64,000 nt of DNA from Aphrocallistes beatrix (taxonomy: Eukaryota > Porifera > Hexactinellida > Sceptrulophora > Aphrocallistidae), in assembly GCA_963281255.1 (NCBI GenBank), contig OY725496.1, positions 4,441,723 to 4,505,722 on the forward strand, given 5' to 3'. The position numbers were made by a program, and so were the translations under genes. This document shows, piece after piece, positions 40,773-52,370 of the stretch. Under the pieces are notes generated by a model. It did no database searches. It was given only the letters and a program-made list of their open reading frames with translations, and was not told the origin of the DNA. The first letter of the stretch is position 1, and every line of letters begins with the position of its first letter.

Positions 40773-43700
40773 ATGGAGACGATTGGCGAGGGCGCAGAGC
40801 AGTCGGAACGGAGCAAGTCCCCCGTCCCCTCGAGCCACACCCTGCGGAGCACGGGGGAGCAGGGCGACAAGGAGAGCCAGGAGTCCCGCCGGAGGGGCAG
40901 TCCAGACCCGAGCGTCTTCTCTGACAACAAGGAGGAGAGAATCCGAGCCCGGCGCCTGAGGATCCGGCGCCGACTAGAAGAGGAGGAGAGGAGAGCGAAC
41001 AAGAAGGACGGAGATGCAGATGTCGAGAGGGAACACAGCCCTCGACAAGAACGTATCAGCGTCAAGCAGGTATGCACTGGCCGCAGACCTAGCTGTAGCG
41101 ATCCATGGTCCATTCTACATGTGCGTAGGTGCTCAAGAGCAAGCAAGAGCTGGTGATGATGGTGCGCGAGAGTGACCAGCTGCTGCGTGACGTCATCATA
41201 GCGGGAGATGCGCGCGAGCAGAACCGCAGACGCGGCGAGGACGACAACTCGAAGACCCGCACTGAGAAGCTGGAAGCGGAGAGCAACACTGGCAAAGAGA
41301 GATTCGACGAAATAGCAAAGAGGTGCGATGACACAATAATTTGTATAGTAGAGTTATATGTGAACCAAGGATATCGGAATACAGTCGACTCCGCTTAATC
41401 GGGTCACTTTTGGCAGGACCGGAATGGTTCCACATAGAAGCCAAAAAGAATATTTCGGTAATAGGGTTCTCCGCTTGATCGGACCAAATGTCCTCTGACC
41501 GATGTGTCCCTATTAAGCGGAGTCGACTGTGTATTCATAGATAGAGTTAAGCAAGCATTTACTATGGCGTAATATTTGTGTGTGCGAAGATGGGAGAGCT
41601 CTGAAGGGAAGAATCTGCCTCAGGAGCTGCATGATCTGCTGGGGCAGCAAATAGCTGACTACGAAGAAATGACGAATGAGAAGAACCGACTGATCAAGGA
41701 GTTCGAGTCTGAGCTGAAGGTAAAGGATGACCAGTACATCCGGGACCTGAAGCAGCAGGCGGAGGACGTGGACCTACTGCTGGAGAGGATGGAGAACCAG
41801 GCCAGGACCCTGGCACAGGCGTACAACAAGGAACTGCGAGAGATTGATAACGCGTTCACGCGGGAGAGAGGACACCTGGTTAGATTTGATTTGTAGACAG
41901 CTGCTAATAAATAGAGATTACCTAGCTGAATGATCAGAATTCGTTGTTAGGAAATGTCAGATTATAAGGAATAACAAATTACGTATTGAGAGGTACATCT
42001 CTACGGTACATGAGTAGATGAGTACGAATGTTTTCAACGTCTCGGAGTGTAGACTGGAGTTGAGACTCCCTCTCTGTATAGGTAGAGGAGCAGGGGTCAG
42101 AAAACGATAGGGTTACAGGGGATCGGGGGAAGTTGGAGGTGCAGTACATGGAGGACTACCAGACTCTGATAGAGGAGAGTGACACCCAGCTGGAAGAGCT
42201 GCTGAGGAACGGAGCAGAGGACTACAGGACGACTAAGATCCAGCTAGAGAAGGACATCCAGTTCTTGGAAGTGCAGCTGGAACAGATGAAGGCTACGTTC
42301 CGACTCAACATCGAAAAGTTGGATTACAATTTCCTGGTTTGTTACCCAAATTCCTTTTTCAACCAATAAATTCCGTTCTTAGTATAAGAAATGTAATTTT
42401 ACATAAAAGTTAACTTTCACATCCAATCAAACTCGATTGGATGAAACTTCTGGCTGATAAAATGTTCAGTATGGATGTCTACTACAATATCATGTTAACA
42501 TTATCGTGATGACGTCATGATGACTCATAACATAACCTTTCACACGTATATTCTCACAATAAGTTGGAAGCACAACCTATCCCGTCTGTGTGGGACTTTT
42601 TATATCACATATTGCTACGTAGCTTATTTGTTAGAATGAAAACTAAGCTCATTACCCACTGTAATAATGCAATGGGATGCATGAGTATGATGTACATTGT
42701 AGAGCATTGGTTAGGTAGTGAAGAAGAGAGACGAGGAGAACAAGAAGACAGAGAACCAGCAGAAGAGGAAGATCTCCAGACTGCAGGACCAGTTCAACAG
42801 TCTGCGATCTCGACGCAGGACGCAGGAAGAGAAGTTCTCCTCGGAGCTGAAACTCCTGGGGGAGGAGTACCAGAAGGCAGCCGACCAGCTGAGAGACCTA
42901 CAGCTCAAGCTCAGTCACTTCCAGGTTACAACATAGCCGCATTGATATGCCATGAACATTCCAATGCAGTCTAGCTCGAACTAGGACTGTGGAGTAACTG
43001 ATCTGTTCCTGCTATTTATAGGAGACGGACGAGAAGAAGTTCAATGATGTATGGGTGATGAGTGAAGAGGAGATCCGCGGATTGGTCAAAGACGTGCTCA
43101 AGACAGACGAGATAATTCACAGTCAGCAGTTAGGAGTCGACTGGACGACTCCGGCCCTCCCTGATAGCACATACCGCAAATTCGTACCGGAACAAATCGT
43201 CTCTGCGTCTCACATCTTGCAGGACGTGTTCTCCTCCGACGGAAGCAGCCAAGTCTCTCTCCTCAGCGACCAGGGGAGAAAGAGGGGCGTCGGACTCCAG
43301 GACGCGACCCCTTTCTTCGACGGACAGCTGGGAGATTTCCCCGCTCAGTTCGTGAGACAAGCTCTTGAGCTGATAAGCAAGGAGGGAGAATTCTTGGTGG
43401 AGGTAGAGCAGTATTAATCTAACCACAAATACACAGCTAAACTAGTCTATAAATAGCTTTCAGGGTCGCAGCCACTTGGGCAGGTCGGAGAGCAGGCTGA
43501 GTTGAATGGACACATACACGGTGTCTCTGACGCAGTACTCCACTTCGCTTGTCTTCTCAGCCAACTGCTGACGAGACACAAACTTGTTGAACCCCCAAAA
43601 CTTGTTCGCTCCGTCCGTCGGTTGCGGGTAGTCCTCAGGGAGGACAGTCCTGCTCATGCTCACGTGGTGCCGGTCTGTCTGTTGGTTGAGTAGTGTCACC

Positions 43701-45683
43701 GTGAACTTGCTGCCAGCTCGAATCGGCCACTCTAGAACTGTGTCGTTTGCCCCCTTCACCACCGCCAGGTGGACCGACACATGTGTCCCTTCTCCTTGTC
43801 TCGCCCCGCCTAGATTCAGCTTAGCGCTGAATTTGTACCCGTCTCTGTAGAACGGGGGACTAGCCATTCGGGCGTTGTCTCGAATCCCCTCTTCGACCCC
43901 TTGCACCCGCCAGACATAGGGTCTGCTGCTGGAGACCTGGGAGGAGAGTTCGGACACTTCTGTCCTCAGGTCTGAGATGGCGTGGCAGGCTAGGTGGAGG
44001 TGTTCCCTCACACCTGAGGACAAGTGCTGCTCATGTTGACTGCGAATCAGCTCTACGTCGCACCCAATTGCACGGAAAGAACAATAAACGACTTTATTCG
44101 GACACTTTTCTAAGTGCTTTTCTGTTTCTCTTCTCGTTACCTGTTCCCCGCATCCTAGCGAACACTTCCAAGGGTACTGCTCACACGTCTCAAGGTGTGA
44201 ATCCCTCGTGTCCGCTTCCATTTCTTCTCCGCAGTATTGACACTCGACTCTCCTTTTGGGACATTTCGTTCTTCTGTGTAACTCCAACTCAACTCGAGGT
44301 AGCGATTGGCCACATTCACACTTGAGCGACACCTTACAACCCTCTAGTAGGTGTTCCTCGAGAGAACTGAGTGCTGACTCCCATTCGCACCCCTTTGGGC
44401 ACGTCACGCGTTTGCTCAATATCTTCTTTTCCTCTCGTTTATCTCTAAAGTTCGAATTTTCTAACTTCTTTCCATCGATTGGACAGTTTGGTTCTGTACT
44501 CGCGACGCTATTTTCAAGACAAATCCTGCAGAAGATATGCTCGCAGCTAGTCTGCGTTGGTTCTCTCGATATACCGTTACAAACCGGACAGATTTGCTCT
44601 TCATCGATTGGTTGATCCAAGAAATAGTCTCTCTTAAAACCGCCGTTCCAGGATTTTCCATATCTCTCCGAACGGCAGTACATAAAACTGTCAAGACTGC
44701 TCTGTTCCGAAGCCATTCGAGCCAAGAAAACACCACACACTTTCAAAAGGAATTATGCCTACTAAACTACCTGTAGTGCTATTCCAATTAAGAATTATCA
44801 TGTTAAACAATGATCCACCTAGTGTGTATTATGGGGAGAGAGATATCAAAGCTATTTCCAAAAGTATTTTGTTACCAGTTATCTCAAATTTACTTTTCGT
44901 GTAGGAGAAACTGAACTCACTCCTCTCTCCCCTCGACAGAGAGGAACAAGTACTCATGAAGCTGGACGCCATCTTCCAGTCTTTACAGGTAGAAACGAAA
45001 CAAGACATCATCCAGCTGTTACAGTACATAATACTACGCATAGAGTCCGAGTACGACGAACTAGAAGGAGAAGATGTGGAGTCGGAACCCACTATCACAT
45101 TCGAACTCATCCGTCCCGAGATGGTGTCTCAAGCACTGAGGTATGTGTTAGTAACAAGAATTCGTATTCGGTACACGTGAAAAAATATACAGTAGAACTT
45201 CGTTAATAGGAAAACGGTAATACCAAGTTGTTAGCCCCTCGGAATAAAATTAATGTAAATCAATCCAGTTAATACGAACAAATTTCTGGTTTTCATATTA
45301 ACTAGGTTCTGCTGTAGTAGTGTTTATATTCACAATTGTCCAGATCTTATATTGAAACGAAGAAAGAGAGAGAAGCTGGGATTCCTGTTAAAACGGCAAC
45401 TCGGGTGGACAAGGAGAGAGAGCGAAGAGAAGTGCTGAACGGAAGCTACTGGCACCAGATGGCCAACATCCTTCCTCCAATGCACGAGTGTCTATGGACT
45501 GGACTCCTTGAGGGTCTCGGTCAGTATAACCACGAGTTGGAGCAGAGAGAGAAACTGATTGAGGAGACGGACGCTCTACAGCTGCAGAATGACGAGCTTA
45601 AGATGCTCTTGCACCAGTATTTGGAGGCCCAAGTCAACCAAGAGTTGTTGCAACCTCCAATGCAGACTATCGCTCTAAGCTAA
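40773..45683 (+). CDS. DRC1: DRC1 (CCDC164), nexin-dynein regulatory complex subunit, 8 exons
   Basis: Exons by hand: 40773-41069, 41129-41322, 41590-41878, 42082-42336, 42715-42924, 43022-43402, 44905-45140 and 45344-45683, all GT..AG with consistent phase, giving 733 residues (human 740). DRC1 is a coiled-coil scaffold of the nexin-dynein regulatory complex of motile cilia. Strong matches run through RIRARRLRIRRRLEEE, KNLPQELHDLLGQQ, LLERMENQARTLAQAY, QLEQMKATFRLNIEKLDYNF, KKRDEENKKTENQQKRKISR, FNDVWVMSEEEI, LMKLDAIFQSL, YWHQMANILPP and the C-terminal QNDELKMLLHQYLEAQVNQE. The organism therefore has motile cilia. Intron 6 (43403-44904, 1.5 kb) contains a complete TRAF-like gene on the other strand; introns 2 and 7 each hold a MITE. 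Confidence 0.94.
41381..41530. mobile_element. 150-bp MITE in DRC1 intron 2
   Basis: Perfect terminal inverted repeats of at least 19 bp, ACAGTCGACTCCGCTTAAT and its complement at 41512-41530. Ends of the CAGTCGACTCCGCTTAA type resemble pogo/Tigger elements. A clean TA duplication is not seen. Confidence 0.75.
43460..44716 (-). CDS. TRAF-like RING / zinc-finger / MATH protein nested in DRC1 intron 6
   Basis: 418 residues in one exon, start at the ATG at 44716 (MASEQSSLDS). TRAF proteins link receptors to NF-kB/JNK signalling and can act as E3 ubiquitin ligases. RING at residues 43-83: CPVC, CEHIFCRIC and CPIDG fit the TRAF-type C3HC3D pattern. About 105-220 are TRAF-type zinc fingers with repeated CPKGCEW, CQYCGEEM, HLETCEQYPWKC, HLEKCPNKVVYCSF. 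A short helix follows, then a MATH/TRAF-C domain (about 268-410) with YKFSAKLNLGG, WPIRAGSKFTVTLLN, FWGFNKFVSR and YCVRDTVYVSIQL. The long trimerising coiled coil of TRAF2/3 is short here; TRAF4/TRAF6-like classes are possible. It lies fully inside intron 6 of DRC1, antisense. Confidence 0.9.
   Translation of the reverse strand: MASEQSSLDSFMYCRSERYGKSWNGGFKRDYFLDQPIDEEQICPVCNGISREPTQTSCEHIFCRICLENSVASTEPNCPIDGKKLENSNFRDKREEKKILSKRVTCPKGCEWESALSSLEEHLLEGCKVSLKCECGQSLPRVELELHRRTKCPKRRVECQYCGEEMEADTRDSHLETCEQYPWKCSLGCGEQVTRRETEKHLEKCPNKVVYCSFRAIGCDVELIRSQHEQHLSSGVREHLHLACHAISDLRTEVSELSSQVSSSRPYVWRVQGVEEGIRDNARMASPPFYRDGYKFSAKLNLGGARQGEGTHVSVHLAVVKGANDTVLEWPIRAGSKFTVTLLNQQTDRHHVSMSRTVLPEDYPQPTDGANKFWGFNKFVSRQQLAEKTSEVEYCVRDTVYVSIQLSLLSDLPKWLRP
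45190..45314. mobile_element. 125-bp pogo/Tigger-like MITE in DRC1 intron 7
   Basis: Left end CAGTAGAACTTCGTTAATA and right end, inverted, CAGCAGAACCTAGTTAATA (16 of 19 match). TA flanks both sides (45188-45189 and 45315-45316), fitting Tc1/mariner-pogo insertion. Confidence 0.8.
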
Positions 45684-46984
45684 TGCTGTGTTAAACCTGG
45701 CAAACCTTTCACTTCCGTAGTATAACCAACCTATCATTATCTCTGTATTCTGAGCTCACATTCTATTATTAATCACTGTTTAGTTCTGTTAAGAAGGTAG
45801 TACAGGCTTGGAGCCAAACGGTTTTAGGTAATATTCTTGACAAATCTGGTGGTTTGGTGGCAATAGTCACAAAAGCATTGCGATAAGCCACTCAAATGGT
45901 AAACATGGTGCTTAGCAAACAAATTTTATCAAACATTCATTTATTTAGAAAGCACATTTTCATGCTGGTAACAAGATGATAACTGAGCCAACTCGACAAA
46001 TTTTAATTTCGTTAGCACGACTAGATAACCTCGCTCGAACTCTGTATCTCCTTCTGAACCCTTGTGAATGCTGACTGTTTATCCGTGCAAATCAAAATCT
46101 TCTCGAGTTGCTTTGAGCATGTGTAATTTCATTTTTGTGTAATTTCATTTTTGCTGAATTGTAATAATTGAGAACCTTACTTATAAAAAATGATGTAATC
46201 TATTTAGATCTGTCTTTGCACTGTGCAAATAGTTGTAATCAAATATTGAGAGGAGTATAATGCATTACGTATGGAGGAGTGAACTCAAATGGTTAGATCA
46301 CATCCACAATGATTCTATAATGAGTAAATTGGTGACTGAGTAATTTCAATGTTAGCTGCTTTGACAAGATCATTTTGAAAAGGCGAGAATAAAGGCGGAA
46401 AGCATACCAAATTCCTGAATACAATGAAGCATTGTCTAATTTTAGGTCAATTCTCCAGGAAGTGGTGCATGTTTCTAGCGAATGTGAATCGAGGGACAAT
46501 TCAACCTGACGCAACTGTCAGGCAAGCCTGATAGCTCGAACAGTATTTTGATCAGAAAAGAAAAGCTCAAAACAAAATTGTGAAAATTAGTACCCTAGAA
46601 ATAAAAAAATTACTTAACCACCTTGTAAATGTCTAATCATTCTTTCAGCGTTTAAACCTACTAGCAATTACGTTTGCAATTGATATTCTTAGAAATATGT
46701 TGCAGCGATAAATTGATTTGATAAGACCCTAATCATATTGTCAAGCTAATAAAAAAACAACCTACCGATATTAATATATCCCTAAACCTAAAAAGTATTT
46801 TAACCCGAATAATTATTAAATTAATAATTGGCTTCCCACAATTATTCATTCCTTACTCATCTTATTTATAAAATAATACTGTTGTATGACTTGTATCCCT
46901 ACTATACGGTAAGGATAATCGCGCGAATGTATGTTTGATAATTGCATGGGGGAAAGAATACGTAATATAAATATTGTTCAAACT

Positions 46985-47440
46985 AAGTAGGCTAAGAAAT
47001 GTAGTGGCATTGGTTGCACTTGATTTGTGTACTAACATCGTGGTTGTGATCAGAGTTGCACGCGGGCCGAAATTTGTAACCGCGGCCCGCACTTTTAAGT
47101 TAATCCGGCCCGCAAGAAGCCCGCATAAATATTTTTGGCCCGCTTTGTAAGTTGCTAACTATATAGAGAGACACTAAGGGAATCCTTTTATGGGAGTGAG
47201 TTTCTGCAAACACAATTAAGTGGAAACTAACAAAGTTCCATTTACGTAAGTATCCCTTAATTGGTACCTCGTGACAATTAAAAACATCGTCTCGGTTGTC
47301 ATCATGGGGAGTTCTACCAAGATTTCCGGCCCATGGGCTCGCAAACTATTATATTCGGCCCGCGTGCAACTCTGAAGTAGGCTAAGAAATGTAGTGGGAC
47401 TGGTTGCACTTGACTTGTGTACTAACATCGTGGTTATGAT
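46985..47440. mobile_element. 324-bp hAT-like MITE flanked by 66-bp direct repeats
   Basis: Element 47051-47374 has perfect terminal inverted repeats starting CAGAGTTGCACGCGGGCCGA and several GGCCCGC motifs inside. It is bounded by direct repeats 46985-47050 and 47375-47440, both starting AAGTAGGCTAAGAAATGTAG, which differ at only about 4 of 66 positions. This is far longer than a normal 8-bp hAT target duplication. Confidence 0.75.
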
Positions 47441-47603
47441 CTAAAACTAATGGTCAAATTAATTTCTGTAACATATTCCTTATTCATCTTATTTTATTTC
47501 CTGGGGGAATGTAAGAAGACAAAGAAATCGAATATAGTAATCAATTGATTTGTTTACTGATGTCTATGAGGTAATTGTCATTTGCAATTCTGGCAGTATA
47601 AAC

Positions 47604-47611
47604 TATAAATA
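47604..47611 (+). promoter_or_regulatory. TATA box of membrane-protein copy A
   Basis: TATAAATA 44 bp before the ATG. Copy B has TATAAATA at 50392-50399. The equivalent place upstream of copy C reads GTGTAAAAG instead. Confidence 0.55.
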
Positions 47612-47654
47612 ATAGTAGAAAATCAAGTCCTCTTATAAGTACAGAACAAAATCA

Positions 47655-48743
47655 ATGGGATTAGATAACATCCTCTATTTAAATTTCATACTGAGTAAAA
47701 TGGAAATTGACAGAGTTATTACTATAAGTTGCGCCCTCAAAATATTTTTCGAAGGACTTACTCTTATTTTATTGTCGATTCGTACAATTAATTGTTGGAG
47801 AATAAAGCAGCGGATATCAGATAAGAATAGTCAGGAGTACAAAAAGGCTTTGTTTAATTATTGCAAATTCGGTCTATGTATCCCCATAATTGTTACCGAG
47901 ACATTGGCCATTATACTTATGGCTATTACGAACTTTGAATATGTTAGTTTTGAATCACAGGCAAATGGATTTTTCTACCAAATAGTTCCTTCTAATTGCA
48001 GCATGTTCAATTCTCCATCAATGGTGTGTGCTGCGTATCTTGGGCCTTTCTGTCTCACTCTGCAGGCATTAACTATCGTCGCCATTTTGTGTAGCATCCA
48101 GTTTCTCAACATCATGAACACGTTTCTAGTGAATGTTATTCGGAAAAGTCAATTCAATCTGAATTTGATTGAGAAACAAGCTTGGTGGCTATTCGGAGAA
48201 AGTATTTTTCTAATTGCATTAAACTCGATTGAATTCACCTTCATAATAGGAGTGATTTTAGGCTATGTCATTATTCTGTACAGCTTGTTCAGACTTTGCA
48301 AGGGATATCGTGAAGTTTACCATGCACTAAGATGGAGAGCCGTTGACCACTTGCTGTTACCTCGGGAGCGAGCACACTTCAGAAGACAAGCCCACACATA
48401 CAAGTACACATCTATAATCCTGTGTTGTATTGGAGCATACTTAATCATCTCTCTATCGCTATTTAATATATTCGTAACAGGCCTCTTCGATTTCCTTTTT
48501 CAGCCCTGCTGGGTGAATAGGATATACTCAATACAGTTCCAGCTACCACCAACTGCATATGTAGTGAAGGGTTTTCTGACAAATCTTTTCAGATTTTTGG
48601 AACGCACCGCCTTATTATTCTGGCTGCTACTCACTACTTTACTCAATCTGGTTGTTCAAGTCACTATTGTTGTGACATATCGCAAAAATTTATCTAAAAG
48701 ATACCACCTCAAAGTGTGGGCCTTAAGATATTACCACAAATAG
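47655..48743 (+). CDS. multi-pass membrane protein of unknown family, copy A
   Basis: 362 residues, one exon, not recognised. About seven hydrophobic stretches can be placed: 20-42, 74-97, 122-149, 177-193, 194-214, 253-278 and 312-340, separated by basic loops such as CWRIKQRISDKNSQEYKK and RAVDHLLLPRERAHFRRQAH. There is no signal peptide and no DRY, NPxxY or other class A GPCR motif. The charge pattern allows a seven-pass receptor-like topology, but a transporter or other multi-pass protein is equally possible. Two relatives lie downstream (B at 50442, C at 52371), so it belongs to a local, recently duplicated family. Flanks are duplicated too. Both a TATA box and an AATAAA (48932) are present, and the ORF is intact, so A is the copy most likely to be expressed. 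Confidence 0.65.
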   Translation: MGLDNILYLNFILSKMEIDRVITISCALKIFFEGLTLILLSIRTINCWRIKQRISDKNSQEYKKALFNYCKFGLCIPIIVTETLAIILMAITNFEYVSFESQANGFFYQIVPSNCSMFNSPSMVCAAYLGPFCLTLQALTIVAILCSIQFLNIMNTFLVNVIRKSQFNLNLIEKQAWWLFGESIFLIALNSIEFTFIIGVILGYVIILYSLFRLCKGYREVYHALRWRAVDHLLLPRERAHFRRQAHTYKYTSIILCCIGAYLIISLSLFNIFVTGLFDFLFQPCWVNRIYSIQFQLPPTAYVVKGFLTNLFRFLERTALLFWLLLTTLLNLVVQVTIVVTYRKNLSKRYHLKVWALRYYHK

Positions 48744-48931
48744 ACTTATCTTAACATTCTATTGAGTGATATTTGTATTAGTCAGTGTGTGCTCATTAGA
48801 TGCTGTATTTGTTTAGAACTATCTGGAATAGGAATCACACTCTCTACTTACTCCTCTGATCCTTTGACGTTTAAAATAAATACTAACATTGCTCGTATCT
48901 GTATTAATTTTAATGTAAATTTTATTTTCAC

Positions 48932-48937
48932 AATAAA
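48932..48937 (+). terminator. poly(A) signal AATAAA of copy A
   Basis: AATAAA about 190 bp after the stop of copy A. An earlier AATAAA-containing stretch (TTAAAATAAATAC) lies about 130 bp after the stop. Confidence 0.4.
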
Positions 48938-49296
48938 AGTATTTTAACTAAAGATTCAGAATCTCTAATTATGGGAATTAAGGGGCGGATTCTAACATTG
49001 CTAATTGAGAACTAATTTGCCTGATATAAATTAGAGAAACTAACAAATAACTATGTAGTATGTATAATTTCCTTGATAATAAATGCATAAAGCAGAAAAC
49101 TAGCATGTGAAGTCTCTAAAGTCACAGTTGCCCCGGGGCCAAATCCTAAACAAAGTTATTAGTTTAAGAATGCAAGTATAATGTTACCTCCGAAATGCTT
49201 CCTTCAGACTAAGTTGCTTGGGTTTACATTTAAATATTTTCGATTTGTGTATGTAATAGTGACTCAAGGATATTATTTATTATTCTATTTGGTAAA

Positions 49297-49617
49297 CGGA
49301 AATTTCGTCCCCGGAAATTTCGTCCCGGAAATCTCGTCCCCGAACTTTTGTCTCATTAGAGCCTAAAATAAACAGGCACTAATATGTAAGGAACGGAAAG
49401 TGAGGCTTTTGGAGTGGAGTATGTTTGAAAAAATGGTGAAAATGAGGCATTTTGATTGAGAAATCAGTAAGTGCGAAAGGGACATTTCAGGGGACGAAAG
49501 TTCCGCCATTCCTGCGAGACTAGTTTGGTTTCACTAAATATCCAGGAATTTAGTGTATCTAACTTATGGAATATTTATGTACAAAAGGGGACGAAATTTC
49601 CAGGGACGAAATTTCCG
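49297..49617. mobile_element. 321-bp MITE with GGAAATTTCGTCCC subrepeats
   Basis: Left end has CGGAAATTTCGTCC repeated about three times in tandem (49297-49343). The right end carries two inverted copies (GGGACGAAATTTCC, up to 49617). The middle has one more, GGGGACGAAAGTTCCG near 49492. Foldback-type non-autonomous element without coding capacity. Confidence 0.65.
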
Positions 49618-50144
49618 GGATTCGTTATATTTAGCACATTTAATTGACTATTTGAGTCTAGCATTATCAAGTTATGTACTTTTCACAAGTTAATCTTGAC
49701 TAATCAATTTCTTTGTTACACTGTAGATGTAGACTTACTAGTAAAATACTTTCAATTACACTAATCAATTTCTGTGCCACAGTTTATACCACTTGCTGCT
49801 AAGGTTTCCGTTAGGTATATACGTACGTAGCAAACACTGTTTATTAACCTTCAAAAGAATTTAGCATAACAGGAATTAACAAGTTTGCGTTACAAAGAGT
49901 TCGTAAAGGTTTTTCCTAGATTTATAACTGATGAATACTTATCATTATATTGTGCTAAGATCAGCATAACATCATAATTAAGAGAAATATAATTGCATAA
50001 TATTTAGTTAACTCAAACTTGAATTATAAAGAAGTAAGGATTTCGTGTAAAGTGTATGTGTGCAATATGTATATACATACGTACATATTGGCAAATACAC
50101 TCCTTAATTAATTGAACATATCAGCATGGAATCTGCGCTTATAA

Positions 50145-50181
50145 ATTTATATTTATTATTATTATTATTATTATTATTAAA
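50145..50181. repeat. (ATT)n microsatellite
   Basis: Roughly ten ATT units in the spacer before copy B. Confidence 0.8.
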
Positions 50182-50441
50182 TATATCCTCTAAAGACCCT
50201 AAACCTTAAATGAGGGGACAAGCGGAAGGTATTATTTCATTCAAATCATCAAAAAAAAATTGACTTCCCTGAATTAATCATTCCTTACTCATCTTATTTT
50301 ATTTCCTGGGAGAATGTAGGACAAAATAATACGAATCAATTGATTTATTTATTAGTGCCTACGATGTAATTTCTATTAGAAATTCTGGCAGTATAAATAA
50401 TCGTAGAATCAAGTCCTTCTTATAAGTGTAGAACAGAATCG

Positions 50442-51523
50442 ATGGAATTAGATAACAACTTCTTTAATAATCTCATATTGAGTAAAATGGAGAGAGCGAT
50501 TACTGTTATCTGCATCCTCAAAATATTTTTTGAAGGACTTACTCTTATTTTATTGTTTATTCGTACAATTCATTGTTGGAGAATAAAGCAGCGGATATCA
50601 GATAAGAATAGTCAGGAGTACAAAAAGGCTTTGTTTAATTATTGCAAATTCGGTCTATGTATCCCCATAATTGTTACCGAGACATTGTCCTTTATACTTA
50701 TGGCTATTACGAACTTTGAATATGTTAGTTTTGAATCACAGGCAAATGGATTTTTCCACCAAATAGTTTCTTCTAATTGCAGCATGTTCAATTCTCCACA
50801 AATGGTGTGTGCTGCGTATCTAGGGCCTTTCTGTCTCACTCTGCAGGCATTAACTATCGTCGCCCTTTTGTGTACCATCCAGTTTCTCAACATCATGAAC
50901 ACGTTTCTAGTGAATGTTATTCGGAAAAGTCAATTCAATCTGAATTTGATTGAGAAACAAGCTTGGTGGCTATTCGGAGAAAGTATTTTTCTAATTGCAT
51001 TAAACTCGATTGAATTCACCTTCATAATAGGAGTGATTTTAGGCTATGTCATTATTCTGTACAGCTTGTTCAGACTTTGCAAGGGATATCGTGAAGTTTA
51101 CCATGCACTAAGATGGAGAGCCGTTGACCACTTGCTGTTACCTCGGGAGCGAGCACACTTCAGAAGACAAGCCCACACATACAAGTACACATCTATAATC
51201 CTGTGTTGTATTGGAGCATACTTAATCATCTCTCTATCGCTATTTAATATATTCGTACAGGCCTCTTCGATTTCCTTTTTCAGCCCTGCTGGGTGAATAG
51301 GATATACTCAATACAGTTCCAGCTACCACCAACTGCATATGTAGTGAAGGGTTTTCTGACAAATCTTTTCAGATTTTTGGAACGCACCGCCTTATTATTC
51401 TGGCTGCTACTCACTACTTTACTCAATCTGGTTGTTCAAGTCACTATTGGTGTGACATATCGCAAAAATTTATCTAAAAGATACCACCTCAAAGTGTGGG
51501 GCTTAAGATATTACCACAAATAG
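50442..51523 (+). pseudogene. multi-pass membrane protein copy B, frameshifted
   Basis: Relative of copy A, readable for 271 codons until about 51255, where TTCGTACAGGC replaces the TTCGTAACAGGC of A: one A is missing. The original frame then ends at 51296, and the rest of the family sequence continues in the shifted frame to the stop at 51523. The last hydrophobic segment (residues 312-340 of A) would be lost. The first half is the most diverged of the three copies (start MELDNNFFNN, with residues missing around ERAITVICI), while the second half is nearly identical to A. A TATA box is present. A sequencing indel cannot be excluded, in which case B would be a third intact gene. Confidence 0.7.
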
Positions 51524-52370
51524 ACTTATCTTAACATTCTATTGAGTGATATTTGTATTAGTCAGTGTGTGCTCATTAGATGCTGTATTTGTTTAGAACT
51601 ATCTGGAATAGGAATCACTCTCTACTTACTCCTCTGATCCTTTGACGTTTAAAATAAATCTAACATTGCATATATCTGTAATAATTTTAATGTAAATTTT
51701 ATTTTTATAAGTAACTTACTTAAGATTCCAGTATTTAGTCTGGAATTCTGTGAATCACTGAACAAAAAAGTTGTTAATAAATGTTTCTACTTTTGTCAAT
51801 TCTTCATACCTTTTCATTGAAGATTTTGAAATATTTAGCCAATCAAGAACCAGGGATTTAACATTGGAGCTTTTGATATTATTGATGAATAGGGACTACG
51901 TACTTGCATAGATCTAGATGCATGTAAACAAGTTATAATCACTCTAAACTTAATTAAATCTGATTGATCGAAAATCTTTACACAACAAGAATAGCCATAC
52001 GCACATCAACACAAATAATATGATCATATTTTCACACCTGAAGTAATGAGATCTCAACGAATATGATGGAGTATTTCGCTTAAAATTTATATATCAAATT
52101 AGTTCTCAATTAACAATGTCAGAACCCGCCCCTTAATTCCCATAATTAGAGATATTCTGAATCTTTAGTTAAAATATGTTTATTGTGAAAATAAAATTTA
52201 CATTAAAATTATTACAGATACGAGCAATGTTAGTATTTATTTTAAACGTCAAAGGATCAGAGGAGTAAGTAGAGAGTGATTCCTATTCCAGATAGTTCTA
52301 AACAAATACAGCATCTAATGAGCACACACTGACTAATACAAATATCACTCAATAGAATGTTAAGATAAGT
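51524..52370. other. spacer between copies B and C (tail to tail)
   Basis: Both ends carry the shared 3' flank of the family in opposite orientation, so copies B and C form a large imperfect inverted repeat with a central unrelated stretch at about 51720-52090. No gene seen. Confidence 0.6.

Larger units (their letters stand above)
45684..47654. other. intergenic, 2 kb, with hAT-like element and duplicated flanks
   Basis: AT-rich. Holds TCTGGTGGTTTGGTGGCAAT at 45845 and the element with direct repeats at 46985-47440, then the promoter of the first membrane-protein copy. No gene seen. Confidence 0.5.
48744..50441. other. spacer between membrane-protein copies A and B
   Basis: The first 270 bp is the duplicated 3' flank shared with B and C. 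It also contains the element at 49297-49617, an (ATT)n microsatellite, and the last about 170 bp duplicate copy A's promoter region. No gene seen. Confidence 0.55.

Noticed and set aside
47216..47428. Two similar small minus-strand ORFs (46862-47092 and 47216-47428) starting MLVHKSSAT
   Set aside because: They arise from the 66-bp direct repeats around the hAT-like MITE, not from a gene pair.
50068..50096. Palindromic stretch around ATGTATATACATACGTACAT
   Set aside because: Low-complexity AT/GT sequence next to a microsatellite; not distinguishable from chance.
50442..51523. Treating copy B as a spliced gene with an intron bridging the frameshift
   Set aside because: The two reading frames overlap on contiguous family sequence and differ from copy A by one missing base; no intron-sized gap exists.
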